64,000 bases of DNA from JAIQFV01 sp041494885 (GTDB lineage Bacteria > Acidobacteriota > Terriglobia > JAIQFV01), in contig JBGQBO010000004.1 in NCBI GenBank assembly GCA_041494885.1, forward strand, positions 62,001 to 126,000. The letters are read 5' to 3'. The translations under genes and the position numbers were made by a program. A model generated the notes under the pieces. The model did no database searches. It saw nothing but the letters and a program-made list of their open reading frames with translations, and was not told the origin of the DNA. Positions 53,995 to 61,755 of this stretch are shown here, one piece after another (positions within the stretch are counted from its first letter, which is position 1; every line of letters starts with the position of its first letter).

Positions 53995-54504
53995 TCACTC
54001 CGCGAGGGCACTGCGCTTGGCAACATAATAGAAAAGGATGTCGAGATTGCCCGGAGCGAGGCCCAGCAATCTCAGCAGCAGCGCAACCTGCCCCCGATGA
54101 TGAACCCCATGATTGGCTGCGTGCTGCATCAGCTCACCTGACGCCATGGAGCGTCTTTCGCCCCGAGGATTCACGAATTCCACATTACGAGCCAGGTCGT
54201 CATTCTTCAGCTTGGCCAAGAACTCGCGCATATGTGCCTCGACTTTGCTCCAGGCCAGCATGAGAGAATCGAGCGTTGGGAAATCGTCAGGATTGAGGTG
54301 CGGGCCACGCTTCGGTCCGCCGCAACAATCGAGCCAGCCGGCCTCAGCACTCAGGACATGAACCATCGTGTTCCTGATGGATCCATGGCCTCCCGCGACA
54401 GCCCGCGTGAATTGTTCCGGCGTAAGCTGCGAAATCACATCGAAGAGTTTCTTGTTGGCCCAGTAGCCATAGTCGCAAAGAACTTCCAGATCCTTGACAG
54501 TCAT
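53995..54504 (-). CDS. DinB-superfamily protein
   Basis: 169 residues from ATG 54504; AAGGCGAG lies 9-16 bases upstream. Strong DinB pattern: DLEVLCDYGYWANKKLFDVISQLTPEQFTR, GSIRNTMVHVLSAEAGWLDCCGG and ELMQHAANHGVHHRGQVALLLRLLG with the three-histidine metal site. Likely a metal-dependent, thiol-linked transferase or detoxification protein; the function is not established. It is followed within 18 bp by the best-formed attC-like site of the array. Confidence 0.9.
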   Translation of the reverse strand: MTVKDLEVLCDYGYWANKKLFDVISQLTPEQFTRAVAGGHGSIRNTMVHVLSAEAGWLDCCGGPKRGPHLNPDDFPTLDSLMLAWSKVEAHMREFLAKLKNDDLARNVEFVNPRGERRSMASGELMQHAANHGVHHRGQVALLLRLLGLAPGNLDILFYYVAKRSALAE

Positions 54505-54901
54505 CTGATTCTCGCCTTCTGCCTCGTCTCAACTGGACCCATCGTGTTGTCCGCCAAACGCAGTGGAGTTGAGCTGCAACCGAAATCGGCCGGCTTCAGG
54601 CCGATAGGGCGCGATAGTTGCTGACCTTGAAACCCCCATGCGGCCCGGATCCGACCCACCTGGCGCACCCGGCGCAACTCAACGCTCGGGAGCAACGATC
54701 GTGCCCGGATTGGTTGTCAGCTTCTACGAACTGTCAGGCAGGTTGCCCAGTTGTCTGGAACCATCACGAATGAACAAGCCCACGAGAGGGACACTGCACA
54801 TCACGCGCCGTCACCAAGAGCGGGAACAGCTCTTACCGTCATCTTTCGGTGCAGGCAGCCTGGTCTTATCCGTTCAACCCCGCCGTGATCGAGACCGTGT
54901 C
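54505..54901. other. Spacer inside the cassette array with a weak attC-like core
   Basis: ACTCAAC (54677-54683) fits the core and lies before CTCGGG, which pairs with CCCGG. The partner end GTTGTCA (54713-54719) is poor and the unit is only 43 bp, shorter than normal. No gene is convincing in the remaining bases. Confidence 0.35.
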
Positions 54902-55825
54902 TTATCTTCTCCGGTACACATCGGTGCTCAGGTACTTAAGGCCAGAGTCGGCCATGAGCGTGACCACCTTGGCCTCTGGCCCGAGCCGCTCTGCGACCCG
55001 AATCGCGGCGGCGACGTTCGCTCCGGAAGACGTCCCCGCGAACAGGGCCTCTTCCCGCGCGATGCGCCTCGCCATGTCCTTTGCGTCGTCTGTTTTGACC
55101 GGCAGGATTTCGTCCACGAGAGTCGGCTCCCAGAGTGGAGGAGTGAAGCCAACCCCAACTCCTTCGATCTTGTGAGGGCCTGCCTTCCCTCCCAGCAACA
55201 CGGAGGATTCTGCAGGTTCGACGGCGACGATCTTGATGCTCGGTTTGTACCGCTTCAGCACAGTGGCGACCCCACGGGAAGAAGCCGCCGTACCCACGCA
55301 ATGAACGAAAGCGTTGATCTCCCCCTTCGTTTGACTCCAGATCTCCTCGCCCAGCGAGTAGTAGCCCGCGATGCTGTCATGGTTGTTGAGCTGGTCGCTC
55401 CAGTAGGTGTGGGGCGCTTGGCTCAACACACGGGCGGCCTCGATCATGTCCAGGATCAGCTTCTTGGTGGTGAGACCTCCCTCGCTCGGGACGAGCGTGA
55501 GCTCAGCACCCAGCGCCGCCATGTGATCCAGCTTCTCCTGGCTGAACGCATCGGAGCTGACGATCTGGATATGGTAGCCTTTGGCGGCGCAGACCAATGC
55601 AAGCGATGTCCCAGTGCTGCCACCCGTGTACTCGACGACGGTGTCTCCGGGCTTCAGTCGACCGTCCTTCTCCGCCCGCGAAATCACGGCCTGTGCCATC
55701 CGGTCCTTGACGCTGCCGGTGGGGTTCTCCCACTCGAGCTTCACGAAGATGTCCCCACAATTGGGTGGAACGACCTTGCGAAGTCGAACCATCGATGTGT
55801 TTCCAATGGCATCGAGAATGTCCAT
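54902..55825 (-). CDS. Cysteine synthase-like PLP enzyme (OASS/CBS family), cassette-borne
   Basis: 307 residues from ATG 55825. PLP lysine in NPTGSVKDRMA, phosphate loop VVEYTGGSTGTSLA, middle SLGEEIWSQTKGEINAFVHCVGTAASSRGVA, and the C-terminal EEALFAGTSSGANVAAAI and MADSGLKYLSTDVYRR. It is the CysK/CysM fold and probably makes cysteine or a beta-substituted alanine. It differs from the partial enzyme at 1-243, whose tail reads SFGERYLSTVLF. The start LDAIGNTSMVRL matches the family. Position between palindromic sites marks it as acquired. Confidence 0.88.
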   Translation of the reverse strand: MDILDAIGNTSMVRLRKVVPPNCGDIFVKLEWENPTGSVKDRMAQAVISRAEKDGRLKPGDTVVEYTGGSTGTSLALVCAAKGYHIQIVSSDAFSQEKLDHMAALGAELTLVPSEGGLTTKKLILDMIEAARVLSQAPHTYWSDQLNNHDSIAGYYSLGEEIWSQTKGEINAFVHCVGTAASSRGVATVLKRYKPSIKIVAVEPAESSVLLGGKAGPHKIEGVGVGFTPPLWEPTLVDEILPVKTDDAKDMARRIAREEALFAGTSSGANVAAAIRVAERLGPEAKVVTLMADSGLKYLSTDVYRRR

Positions 55826-56056
55826 GGGTTGAGCTCTCCCTTACTGGCTGGTTCCCTCGACGTGCGCAGTCTCCTACGCACGTAGCTCGGTGCAAACAAA
55901 GGTGCCTCTCGAGTCGTCAAACTGTACCATGGAGAGGTTGAGGCTCATTCGACAAGTCCTATTGTATCCTCTTTTGGAAAGGTTCCTCTCAACTTGGTCG
56001 ACGTGTTCTCGTGACTCGACGTCCAGTGAAGTAGGCAGACGACTTCTGAATCGTCC

Positions 56057-56122
56057 GCCTAGCGGTGCGATTGAGCGGTGGCGAGAGCTCGAATCGCGGT
56101 CGGCTCCCACCGCGTGTTAGGT
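56057..56122 (-). other. attC site (66 bp)
   Basis: Left GCCTAGC (one base off) and right GTTAGGT (exact). Next inward, GCGGTG (56062-56067) pairs with CACCGC, then TTGAGC with GGCTC. It starts eight bases after the DinB gene stop at 56130. The wording and length are typical of mobile attC sites. Confidence 0.75.
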
Positions 56123-56129
56123 AGCAGCG

Positions 56130-56639
56130 TCACGAGGACGCCTCCTTGGCTCTCGAGGACCAATGCCACAAGCCAAAGACGACTTCTTTAGGCAAGGCAT
56201 GGCCGAGCTCGCGGGCCAGCAGGCAGATTTGACCGCGATGGTGAGCGTCGTGCGCGAGGAAGTAGCCGAGGAAATGCATGACGTCAGGGGGAAAACCGGC
56301 CACTTTGCCGCCTGCTGCTAAACCGAGCTCCAGGATGCGGGCAAGCGCGGCATGGCTTTCGCGAAGCGCGGCAATCGCTTCGGGACGAGTCGCTCGCCGC
56401 CGATCGAGACTACGAGGCGGCTGGACACCTAGCTTGCGGCCGAGCATCTTGACCCACATACATCGAACGTTGTGGAGGTGGACGACGAGCGCGCCGATGG
56501 TTTTCGCCGCCCCAGGCACCTTCGCTGACCACAACTCATCGCTCAGGTTCTCGACGAGGAAGATGTCGACGCGATTGTTCGTCGCAAAGGTGCGCTTGGC
56601 TGCCTGGGCGAGATCGACGCCATCGGTTCGACGCGGCAT
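56130..56639 (-). CDS. DinB-superfamily protein
   Basis: 169 residues; ATG 56639 is fixed by AAAGGAG ten bases upstream, although the frame opens at 56741 through the attC-like site. DinB pattern: VDIFLVENLSDELW, KTIGALVVHLHNVRCMWVKMLG and VMHFLGYFLAHDAHHRGQICLLARELGH with the metal histidines. Function unknown. It lies between two attC-like sites, which gives the clearest single cassette here. Confidence 0.9.
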   Translation of the reverse strand: MPRRTDGVDLAQAAKRTFATNNRVDIFLVENLSDELWSAKVPGAAKTIGALVVHLHNVRCMWVKMLGRKLGVQPPRSLDRRRATRPEAIAALRESHAALARILELGLAAGGKVAGFPPDVMHFLGYFLAHDAHHRGQICLLARELGHALPKEVVFGLWHWSSRAKEASS

Positions 56640-56689
56640 AGGCTGGCTCCTTTCCGAGTCTGGCTTGATGCTGACACTGCGGGTGCCAA

Positions 56690-56754
56690 ATGAAACGGTG
56701 GGGTCCAGGCACTCCGCGAAACGGGTCGGAGTCGCCTGCACCCCGGTGTTATGC
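56690..56754 (-). other. attC site (65 bp)
   Basis: AAC (56694-56696) and GTT (56748-56750) frame a long imperfect palindrome: GGGGT.CAGGC.CTCCG against CGGAG..GCCTG.ACCCC, with single and double unpaired bases between blocks, as attC folding requires. The outer cores (ATGAAAC, GTTATGC) are off consensus; GTTATGC also ends some Vibrio repeats. Confidence 0.65.
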
Positions 56755-56811
56755 GCACCTACTCAAGGTCTCGTTTATGGTCTTGCCAATGCTTTCTTAC
56801 CCGTCAACAAA

Positions 56812-57459
56812 CTACGAGGGCTTTCTGCCGATGCCACAGATCCAACCCTTTTCATATTCCTCAATAATCTGAACTTCCGAATAACCAGCTTTTGAGAAGA
56901 GTTCCCTATGCTCCTTAACACTCAGCAGCGCCATATTCGTGAATTCTACAATCTTTTCTGCATACCTTTGAATACGGTTGTCGTCTTTCTCCCCTTTGTA
57001 GACTTCTGCGATGATGATGAGCTTGCCACCGGGTTTCAAAACGCGCATGACCTCTCGCATGTCCGCGGGCAAGTCAGGCCACCAAAAGTGTGTTTCCACC
57101 GCCGTGACGAGATCGAACATGTCGTCGGAGTACGGCAAGTGAGACACAGAACCTTGTCGGATTTCGACGTGGCCCGTCTCTATCCATTGCTCGTTTGTTT
57201 TATGGGCTGCGGCGACACTCTCTTCAGAATGATCGATTCCATAAACCTTGCCCTCCGCAGCGATGGCGGCCAGCTTGCGAACGGTCCTCCCTCCCCCGCA
57301 GCCCACGTCGAGGATCGTGTCGCGCTTCTCTATCGAGATATGCTGTAATCCCCAGTCGGTCACTTTGGAATGCCGAATGTTCATGGTCCACAAAACGAAT
57401 CTCCCGGGCCATCCTGTCGGTTTTCGGCATTGATTGAGCAGATTGAGCCCAGTGCTCAT
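56812..57459 (-). CDS. SAM-dependent class I methyltransferase
   Basis: 215 residues; ATG 57459 with GGAGA upstream. SAM motifs: ILDVGCGGGRTVRKLA, KVYGIDHSEESVAAAH, DMFDLVTAVETHFWWPDL and VLKPGGKLIIIAEVYKG. The C-terminal ELFSKAGYSEVQIIEEYEKGWICGIGRKP is typical of small-molecule or arsenite-type Methyltransf_11/25 proteins. Substrate unknown. The stop is 58 bp from an attC-like site; another site lies 33 bp before its start. Confidence 0.9.
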   Translation of the reverse strand: MSTGLNLLNQCRKPTGWPGRFVLWTMNIRHSKVTDWGLQHISIEKRDTILDVGCGGGRTVRKLAAIAAEGKVYGIDHSEESVAAAHKTNEQWIETGHVEIRQGSVSHLPYSDDMFDLVTAVETHFWWPDLPADMREVMRVLKPGGKLIIIAEVYKGEKDDNRIQRYAEKIVEFTNMALLSVKEHRELFSKAGYSEVQIIEEYEKGWICGIGRKPS

Positions 57460-57491
57460 GATTTGTCTCCGGTGCTATGTATTGATCGCCC

Positions 57492-57561
57492 GGCCAACGC
57501 CTGGCCCGTCGGCATGAGAATCGAACTTGGTACTTCTCTCAGCTCCAGCCGCTTGTTAGGC
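57492..57561 (-). other. attC site (70 bp)
   Basis: Right end GTTAGGC (57555-57561) is exact; left GGCCAAC differs at one base. Arms pair as CTGG/CCAG and TGAGAA/TTCTCA. The stop of the next gene (57578) lies 17 bp away. The segment CTCCAGCCGCTTGTTAG recurs with one change at 49837-49853. Confidence 0.72.
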
Positions 57562-57577
57562 GGCGGCCCTGATCTTG

Positions 57578-58126
57578 TCAGGTGAGAAGTGGGAGATAAC
57601 GCTCATGCAGCAATCGCATATGGTGCAACTCGTGACCGGCCATATGAAAGGCCAACCCCCGGGGCGTTGCTCGATACCCGTTCACTTCACCCGCGCGCAT
57701 CCAGCGGGCTGGTGAGAGCCCACGGAAGAGCGCCAGAGAAGCCGCCCGTACAGCATGGTAGTCGGATAAAAGCTCTCCCCACGAACGGTCCTCGGCATCT
57801 CCATTAGCCGCGTAGACGTTTTCGTCGAATCCCGGCAGGGGCAGCGTTTCGCCGCGTGCGAGACAAAAGGCCCGATAGGCAAAGACGCGCTCGTCGTCGA
57901 CCACATGCCCAACAACATCTTTCACTGTCCATTTGGTGGGGGCATACCGTAGACCCGCTAACCTGTCTTCGGGAAGAGAGTGCAAAAACGTGAGCGTTTG
58001 GTCGGCGATACGCTCCAACACGATCACGGCATCCGATCCTTCAACTAGGTCGATGTCGGCCTGCGCATAGGGTGCATACTCACCCGGGACGGGACGACCC
58101 GAGGGGTGATGAGAAACTCCAGTCAT
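57578..58126 (-). CDS. DinB-superfamily protein, first gene of the array
   Basis: 182 residues; ATG 58126 with GGAGG eight bases upstream. The DinB_2/YfiT type: YAPTKWTVKDVVGHVVDDERVFAYRAFCLARG, then GLAFHMAGHELHHMRLLHERYLPLL with the metal histidines. It starts the cassette run; no attC-like site is evident upstream of it (58127-58340). Function unknown. Confidence 0.88.
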   Translation of the reverse strand: MTGVSHHPSGRPVPGEYAPYAQADIDLVEGSDAVIVLERIADQTLTFLHSLPEDRLAGLRYAPTKWTVKDVVGHVVDDERVFAYRAFCLARGETLPLPGFDENVYAANGDAEDRSWGELLSDYHAVRAASLALFRGLSPARWMRAGEVNGYRATPRGLAFHMAGHELHHMRLLHERYLPLLT

Positions 58127-58343
58127 CGAATACCTCCAGACTAGGATAATTGATTGACCATGGCAGCCTCGCCTAGTGTCCCGCGGGAGGGCGGATTCGG
58201 CTCAAAGCACATCGTCATAACTGCGTCCCACCGGGCCCTCTTATCCTATTGCTTTGGGCCCACCGCGGAGGCCCAGAGGCGCGGAATGTCTCGGAACAAA
58301 TGAGCTTTTCACTGCTGCACCGTATTCGATCAAATCTGTATTC

Positions 58344-58493
58344 ATGAATATTTTCACGGAGGAGCGTCAATCCACTCTTACAACACTAGCTTTAAAGAGG
58401 CAGAGCTTACGCCGCGGTGAGAGTGCAGTCAAGTTCGTGGACCTCGATGAATTAGATGCCTGGATACGCCGAGACGATGAGACTTCATCTTGA
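58344..58493 (+). CDS. Possible small protein (49 aa)
   Basis: The frame MNIFTEERQSTLTTLALKR, ending LDAWIRRDDETSS, is charged, without a clear ribosome site and without a recognised family. It lies in the spacer between the cassette array and the REP cluster. It may be chance. The rest of 58127-58603 shows nothing else. Confidence 0.2.
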   Translation: MNIFTEERQSTLTTLALKRQSLRRGESAVKFVDLDELDAWIRRDDETSS

Positions 58494-58603
58494 CTGCCCC
58501 TCGTGCTTTCATCCAACCTTGTGCCCCTCTACATCCTGCGCCACACGAGAATTCGAGCCTTTCGACCTGCTTTATCGATCCGCTCCAAACTTTCATTCTT
58601 TCA

Positions 58604-58688
58604 CCCCGCTGGGGCTCGATCCTTTATGAGAGCCGCTTTCCCACGGCTGGCGCCGTGGGCTAAGGATCCGACGCCCCGAAAGCGGGGC
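58604..58688. repeat. Cluster of three REP-like hairpins
   Basis: Three palindromes in 85 bp: CCCC.GCT.GGGG, CCCACGGC/GCCGTGGG with a 4-base loop, and GCCCCG/CGGGGC with loop AAAG. The separators are unrelated. Such clusters are typical of REP/BIME elements. Confidence 0.75.
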
Positions 58689-58887
58689 TCCAATCTTTTG
58701 TGGTCGCCCCCCCAAGCCTTGCCCGCCGCCTCAAGGTTTGGGCGTCGCCGTCAAAGCCTGTGCGAAAAGGGGCCATCGGCTGTGTGCGCTAACAGCGATA
58801 AATGGTATCCTCTCCATTGACCCCTTGCGATGAATCGGCTGTAAAGTTCCAAGCCGGCTTCAGCAAGGCTAGGAAGGAGCCCACATT

Positions 58888-59430
58888 GTGTTTGTGTTGA
58901 GCCAATTCAGAGCATTTTGTTTGAGCCGAATATTGGGCTTGATCGCTGTAACGGCACTGGCCCTTTTGACGGGATACACGATGAGCACAGCAGGGGCGCC
59001 ACAGCCGATCGGGCCAAGGTCCGGACTTAAAACTCCCAGCGCGCAGGATGCTTCCGGGGATCCATGGTCCACCAACCAACTCATCGCACCCGAGGAGATG
59101 GCAAAGCTGATCATGAGCCGCGATAAACCGCTCGTGCTGCACATTGGAGTGCCTGTATTATTTAGAAATGGCCATATTCCAGGGTCGAGGTATGTTGGGC
59201 AAACGTCCACACCTTCGGGCCGCGAGGAATTAAGCAAGCTGGCTCGCGATCTTCCGCGAAACAAGGAAGTATTTCTTTACTGTGGGTGTTGCCCCTGGAA
59301 GGACTGTCCCAACATCCGGCCCGCATTCAGGGTCCTCCAGCAGATGAAATTTACAAAGGTCCGGGTTTTGTATCTTGTGAATAACTTTGGTGAGGATTGG
59401 ATGAAGCGAGGCCTTCCTGTTGAAAAATGA
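58888..59430 (+). CDS. Exported rhodanese-domain protein
   Basis: 180 residues from GTG 58888, with AGGAAGGAG eight bases upstream. A signal peptide is present (LSRILGLIAVTALALLTG). The single rhodanese domain has HIGVP, NGHIPGSRYVG (CH2A-type GHIPGS) and a Cys-rich active loop, YCGCCPWKDCPNIRPA; the first loop Cys follows the usual YCxxG pattern but with four cysteines in the loop. Sulfur or thiosulfate chemistry in the periplasm is likely. The extra cysteines might bind a metal. Confidence 0.85.
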   Translation: MFVLSQFRAFCLSRILGLIAVTALALLTGYTMSTAGAPQPIGPRSGLKTPSAQDASGDPWSTNQLIAPEEMAKLIMSRDKPLVLHIGVPVLFRNGHIPGSRYVGQTSTPSGREELSKLARDLPRNKEVFLYCGCCPWKDCPNIRPAFRVLQQMKFTKVRVLYLVNNFGEDWMKRGLPVEK

Positions 59431-59659
59431 GAAATGCCCCGTGGCAGGAGTGACATGATCCCATGGTCATATTTACTTTGAGCCCTGACGGCAGGGCCCG
59501 ATACAGCTCTTCTTCTTACGCCAATGGCGATGGCAAGACATCAAGCCCCAAACGGTTGCACGGGAGACGTTCCAGGGGACCCAGCAATGATTTGAGGTTC
59601 GCGGGGTAACCCGGCGCAGAGCCTCTGGATCAATTCCACCCAGACAAGGAAGGCTTGGA

Positions 59660-60745
59660 ATGCCTCATCTTTTTGACCCCCTCAGCCTGCGCGACGTGAC
59701 GCTTCCCAACCGCATCGCGGTGTCATCAATGTGCCAATACTCCAGCCCCAATGGATTCGCAACGGATTGGCATTTTGTTCATCTCGGGGGCCGGGCGGTT
59801 GGGGGAGCGGGCCTGGTAATGACCGAGGCCGCTGCCATCTCACCCGAAGGAAGGATCAGCCCACAAGACCTGGGGATCTGGAGCGACGATCATATCGCAC
59901 CACTCGCCCGCATCGTTGAGTTCATTCACTTGCAAGGGAGTGTCGCGGGAATCCAACTGGCTCATGCGGGTCGTAAGGCAAGTACGCTGAGACCGTGGGA
60001 AGGCCACAGCGCAATCCTCGAAACCGAAGGAGGCTGGCGAGTCCTCGCGCCGAGCCCATTACCCTTTGCGCGCGGCTACGCTGTCCCGGAGGCACTTTCC
60101 GAGGAGGGCATTCACCAGACGGTTGAGGACTTCTCCACCACAGCAGGTCGTGCATTGAAAGCAGGATTTCGAGTAGTAGAGATTCACGCTGCCCACGGCT
60201 ACCTTCTTCACCAGTTCCTTTCACCTCTCAGTAACCAGAGAAGCGACCGTTATGGCGGGTCCTTTGAAAACCGTATTCGTTTGGTCCTTGAAGTTGTCGC
60301 AGCGGTGCGAAGAGCCTGGCCTCAGAGTCTCCCTCTGTTTGTCCGGATCTCAGCAACAGATTGGGTTGAAGGTGGATGGGACCTTGAACAATCGGTTGAA
60401 CTGGTTCGACGTCTCAAGAACGCGTCCGTCGACCTGGTGGATTGCTCTTCGGGAGGCAGCTCGCCCACTGCTCAAATCCCGTTGGGTCCCGGCTATCAGG
60501 TCCCGTTTGCCGAACGCATCCGTAAGGAAACGGAAATTCTAACGGGAGCGGTCGGCATGATAACCGCACCGGCCCAAGCGGATCACATCATCCGGAGCGG
60601 GCAAGCGGATATTGTGCTGCTGGCGAGGGAGATGTTGCGCAACCCCTACTGGCCACTGGCTGCGGCACGTGAGCTTGGCCATCCGCTGCCTTGGCCCGCA
60701 CAATATCTCCGCGCGGCACCCACGGGAACCCTTCCTCGATCATGA
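59660..60745 (+). CDS. Old-yellow-enzyme-family NADH:flavin oxidoreductase (YqjM-like)
   Basis: 361 residues; ATG 59660 after AAGGAAGG. The YqjM class is marked by LPNRIAVSSMCQYSSPNG with the redox-tuning Cys, IQLAHAGRKAS (catalytic His), EIHAAHGYLLHQFLSPLSNQRSDRYGGSFENR, FVRISATDWVEGGW and the late ADIVLLAREMLRNPYWPL. It reduces activated C=C bonds using FMN and NADPH and is linked with oxidative stress in relatives. Cytoplasmic, single gene. Length and motifs are complete. Confidence 0.94.
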   Translation: MPHLFDPLSLRDVTLPNRIAVSSMCQYSSPNGFATDWHFVHLGGRAVGGAGLVMTEAAAISPEGRISPQDLGIWSDDHIAPLARIVEFIHLQGSVAGIQLAHAGRKASTLRPWEGHSAILETEGGWRVLAPSPLPFARGYAVPEALSEEGIHQTVEDFSTTAGRALKAGFRVVEIHAAHGYLLHQFLSPLSNQRSDRYGGSFENRIRLVLEVVAAVRRAWPQSLPLFVRISATDWVEGGWDLEQSVELVRRLKNASVDLVDCSSGGSSPTAQIPLGPGYQVPFAERIRKETEILTGAVGMITAPAQADHIIRSGQADIVLLAREMLRNPYWPLAAARELGHPLPWPAQYLRAAPTGTLPRS

Positions 60746-61191
60746 GGACCCCTTACTAGATTTTCGAGAGCGACCAGAGGGAGTTCCCTGCGCTCTACTT
60801 TGCACGGGGGAGCAATAAGGCTGACGGTCAACGTCGGGTTCAGCGAGCACCTTTCCCCAGAAACGGAAAGCGCTGTGCAGCAATGTGCCCGGCTCATCGA
60901 AGCTTTCATCAGCACAGAGTTAGGGGACGTCTGCGTCAGTGCGGCAGGGTAGCTTGGGGTTCGTCCGCACCTTCCTTGTGAATCTCAACATAAAGCATTG
61001 ATCAAGCGCTGCCCCCTCATCACAAGAGCAGTGACGTGGAGATGCCCCATCCTGCACAACCTTGTGTGCAGTGAGTGTTCCGGTTTGGATTCTACGGTTG
61101 TTTTTTTGAGGAGCGGAAGGGCATACCCTGTTGAGCAGATCCCCATCAGAGGGCTGGGGGAAACTCAATCCCCCGATCGTTTGATTTTGGC
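60746..61191. other. Gene-free stretch after the OYE gene
   Basis: No supported gene. A plus frame at about 60821-60952 reads like coding text (RLTVNVGFSEHLSP...) but has no start or known family; it may be a decayed fragment. Confidence 0.4.
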
Positions 61192-61223
61192 GGCGGCAGG
61201 CGGGGGTAGCGCCACCTGCCGCC
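61192..61223. repeat. REP-like hairpin GGCGGCAGG/CCTGCCGCC
   Basis: Perfect 9-bp arms around a GC-rich loop. It lies in the non-coding stretch, and the bases up to 61428 show nothing further. Confidence 0.7.
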
Positions 61224-61428
61224 CTTCCTCTGCCTCGCGAGAAAAATCTATTTTAGGAAAAACTCGCGGACAGAACAACTAGACAATCATCTAACGCGCT
61301 TTGTGGAATGAACACCTCCCTTATAAGGATGATCCATGTTTCTAGCCCAAGGAAAAACTTCCGGTTGATTCGATCGTGGCGTCCAAGAATTGCCCCGCCT
61401 CGAGCAACACTCATCGGAAAGCAGCAGC

Positions 61429-61755
61429 TTAATCCATCGGCTCGATAGAAGTCACCGTGATGACATCGCCTTTCAATGTGCCTGTGATTTTAACTGATTT
61501 GTCCACCAGACTGACGGCCTGGTCTTCCGGAGTCAGCCTGAACATCTTTCCATCACCGGTGACCAAGACCAACTTTCCTGAGTCGTCTTTCTTAATGGTC
61601 CCGGTCCATGTCTGCTGGCTATCGTTACCGGTACTCACCTGATACATTTGGGAGGCCGGCACTGGAGCTGCGGTGGCCCCAACCACCAAACTGAAAACCA
61701 ACATCATTCCAAACACCAGGGCTAACAATGAACTTATTCTCTTTTCTCTTGCCAT
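61429..61755 (-). CDS. Small exported OB-like protein (DUF5818-like)
   Basis: 108 residues; ATG 61755 with AAAGGAG eight bases upstream, although the frame opens further up. The signal peptide is clear (ISSLLALVFGMMLVFSLVVGATAAPV). The mature domain is a small beta barrel: WTGTIKKDDSGKLVLVTGDGKMFRL, then SLVDKSVKITGTLKGDVITVTSIEP. This matches a DUF5818-type wording frequent in Acidobacteriota. Function unknown; periplasmic. Confidence 0.75.
   Translation of the reverse strand: MAREKRISSLLALVFGMMLVFSLVVGATAAPVPASQMYQVSTGNDSQQTWTGTIKKDDSGKLVLVTGDGKMFRLTPEDQAVSLVDKSVKITGTLKGDVITVTSIEPMD

Larger units (their letters stand above)
49811..58126 (-). other. Integron-type gene-cassette array without integrase (CALIN)
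   Basis: Eleven small genes, all on the minus strand, are separated by imperfect palindromes of 57-93 bp. Their outer 7-mers resemble RYYYAAC and GTTRRRY; the best are 53921-53977, 56057-56122, 56690-56754 and 57492-57561, with weaker ones at 51280, 51850, 52626 and 54677. Most begin 4-58 bp after a stop codon and lie shortly before the next Shine-Dalgarno, as expected of cassettes read in one direction. No tyrosine recombinase IntI is in the window. Confidence 0.7.
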
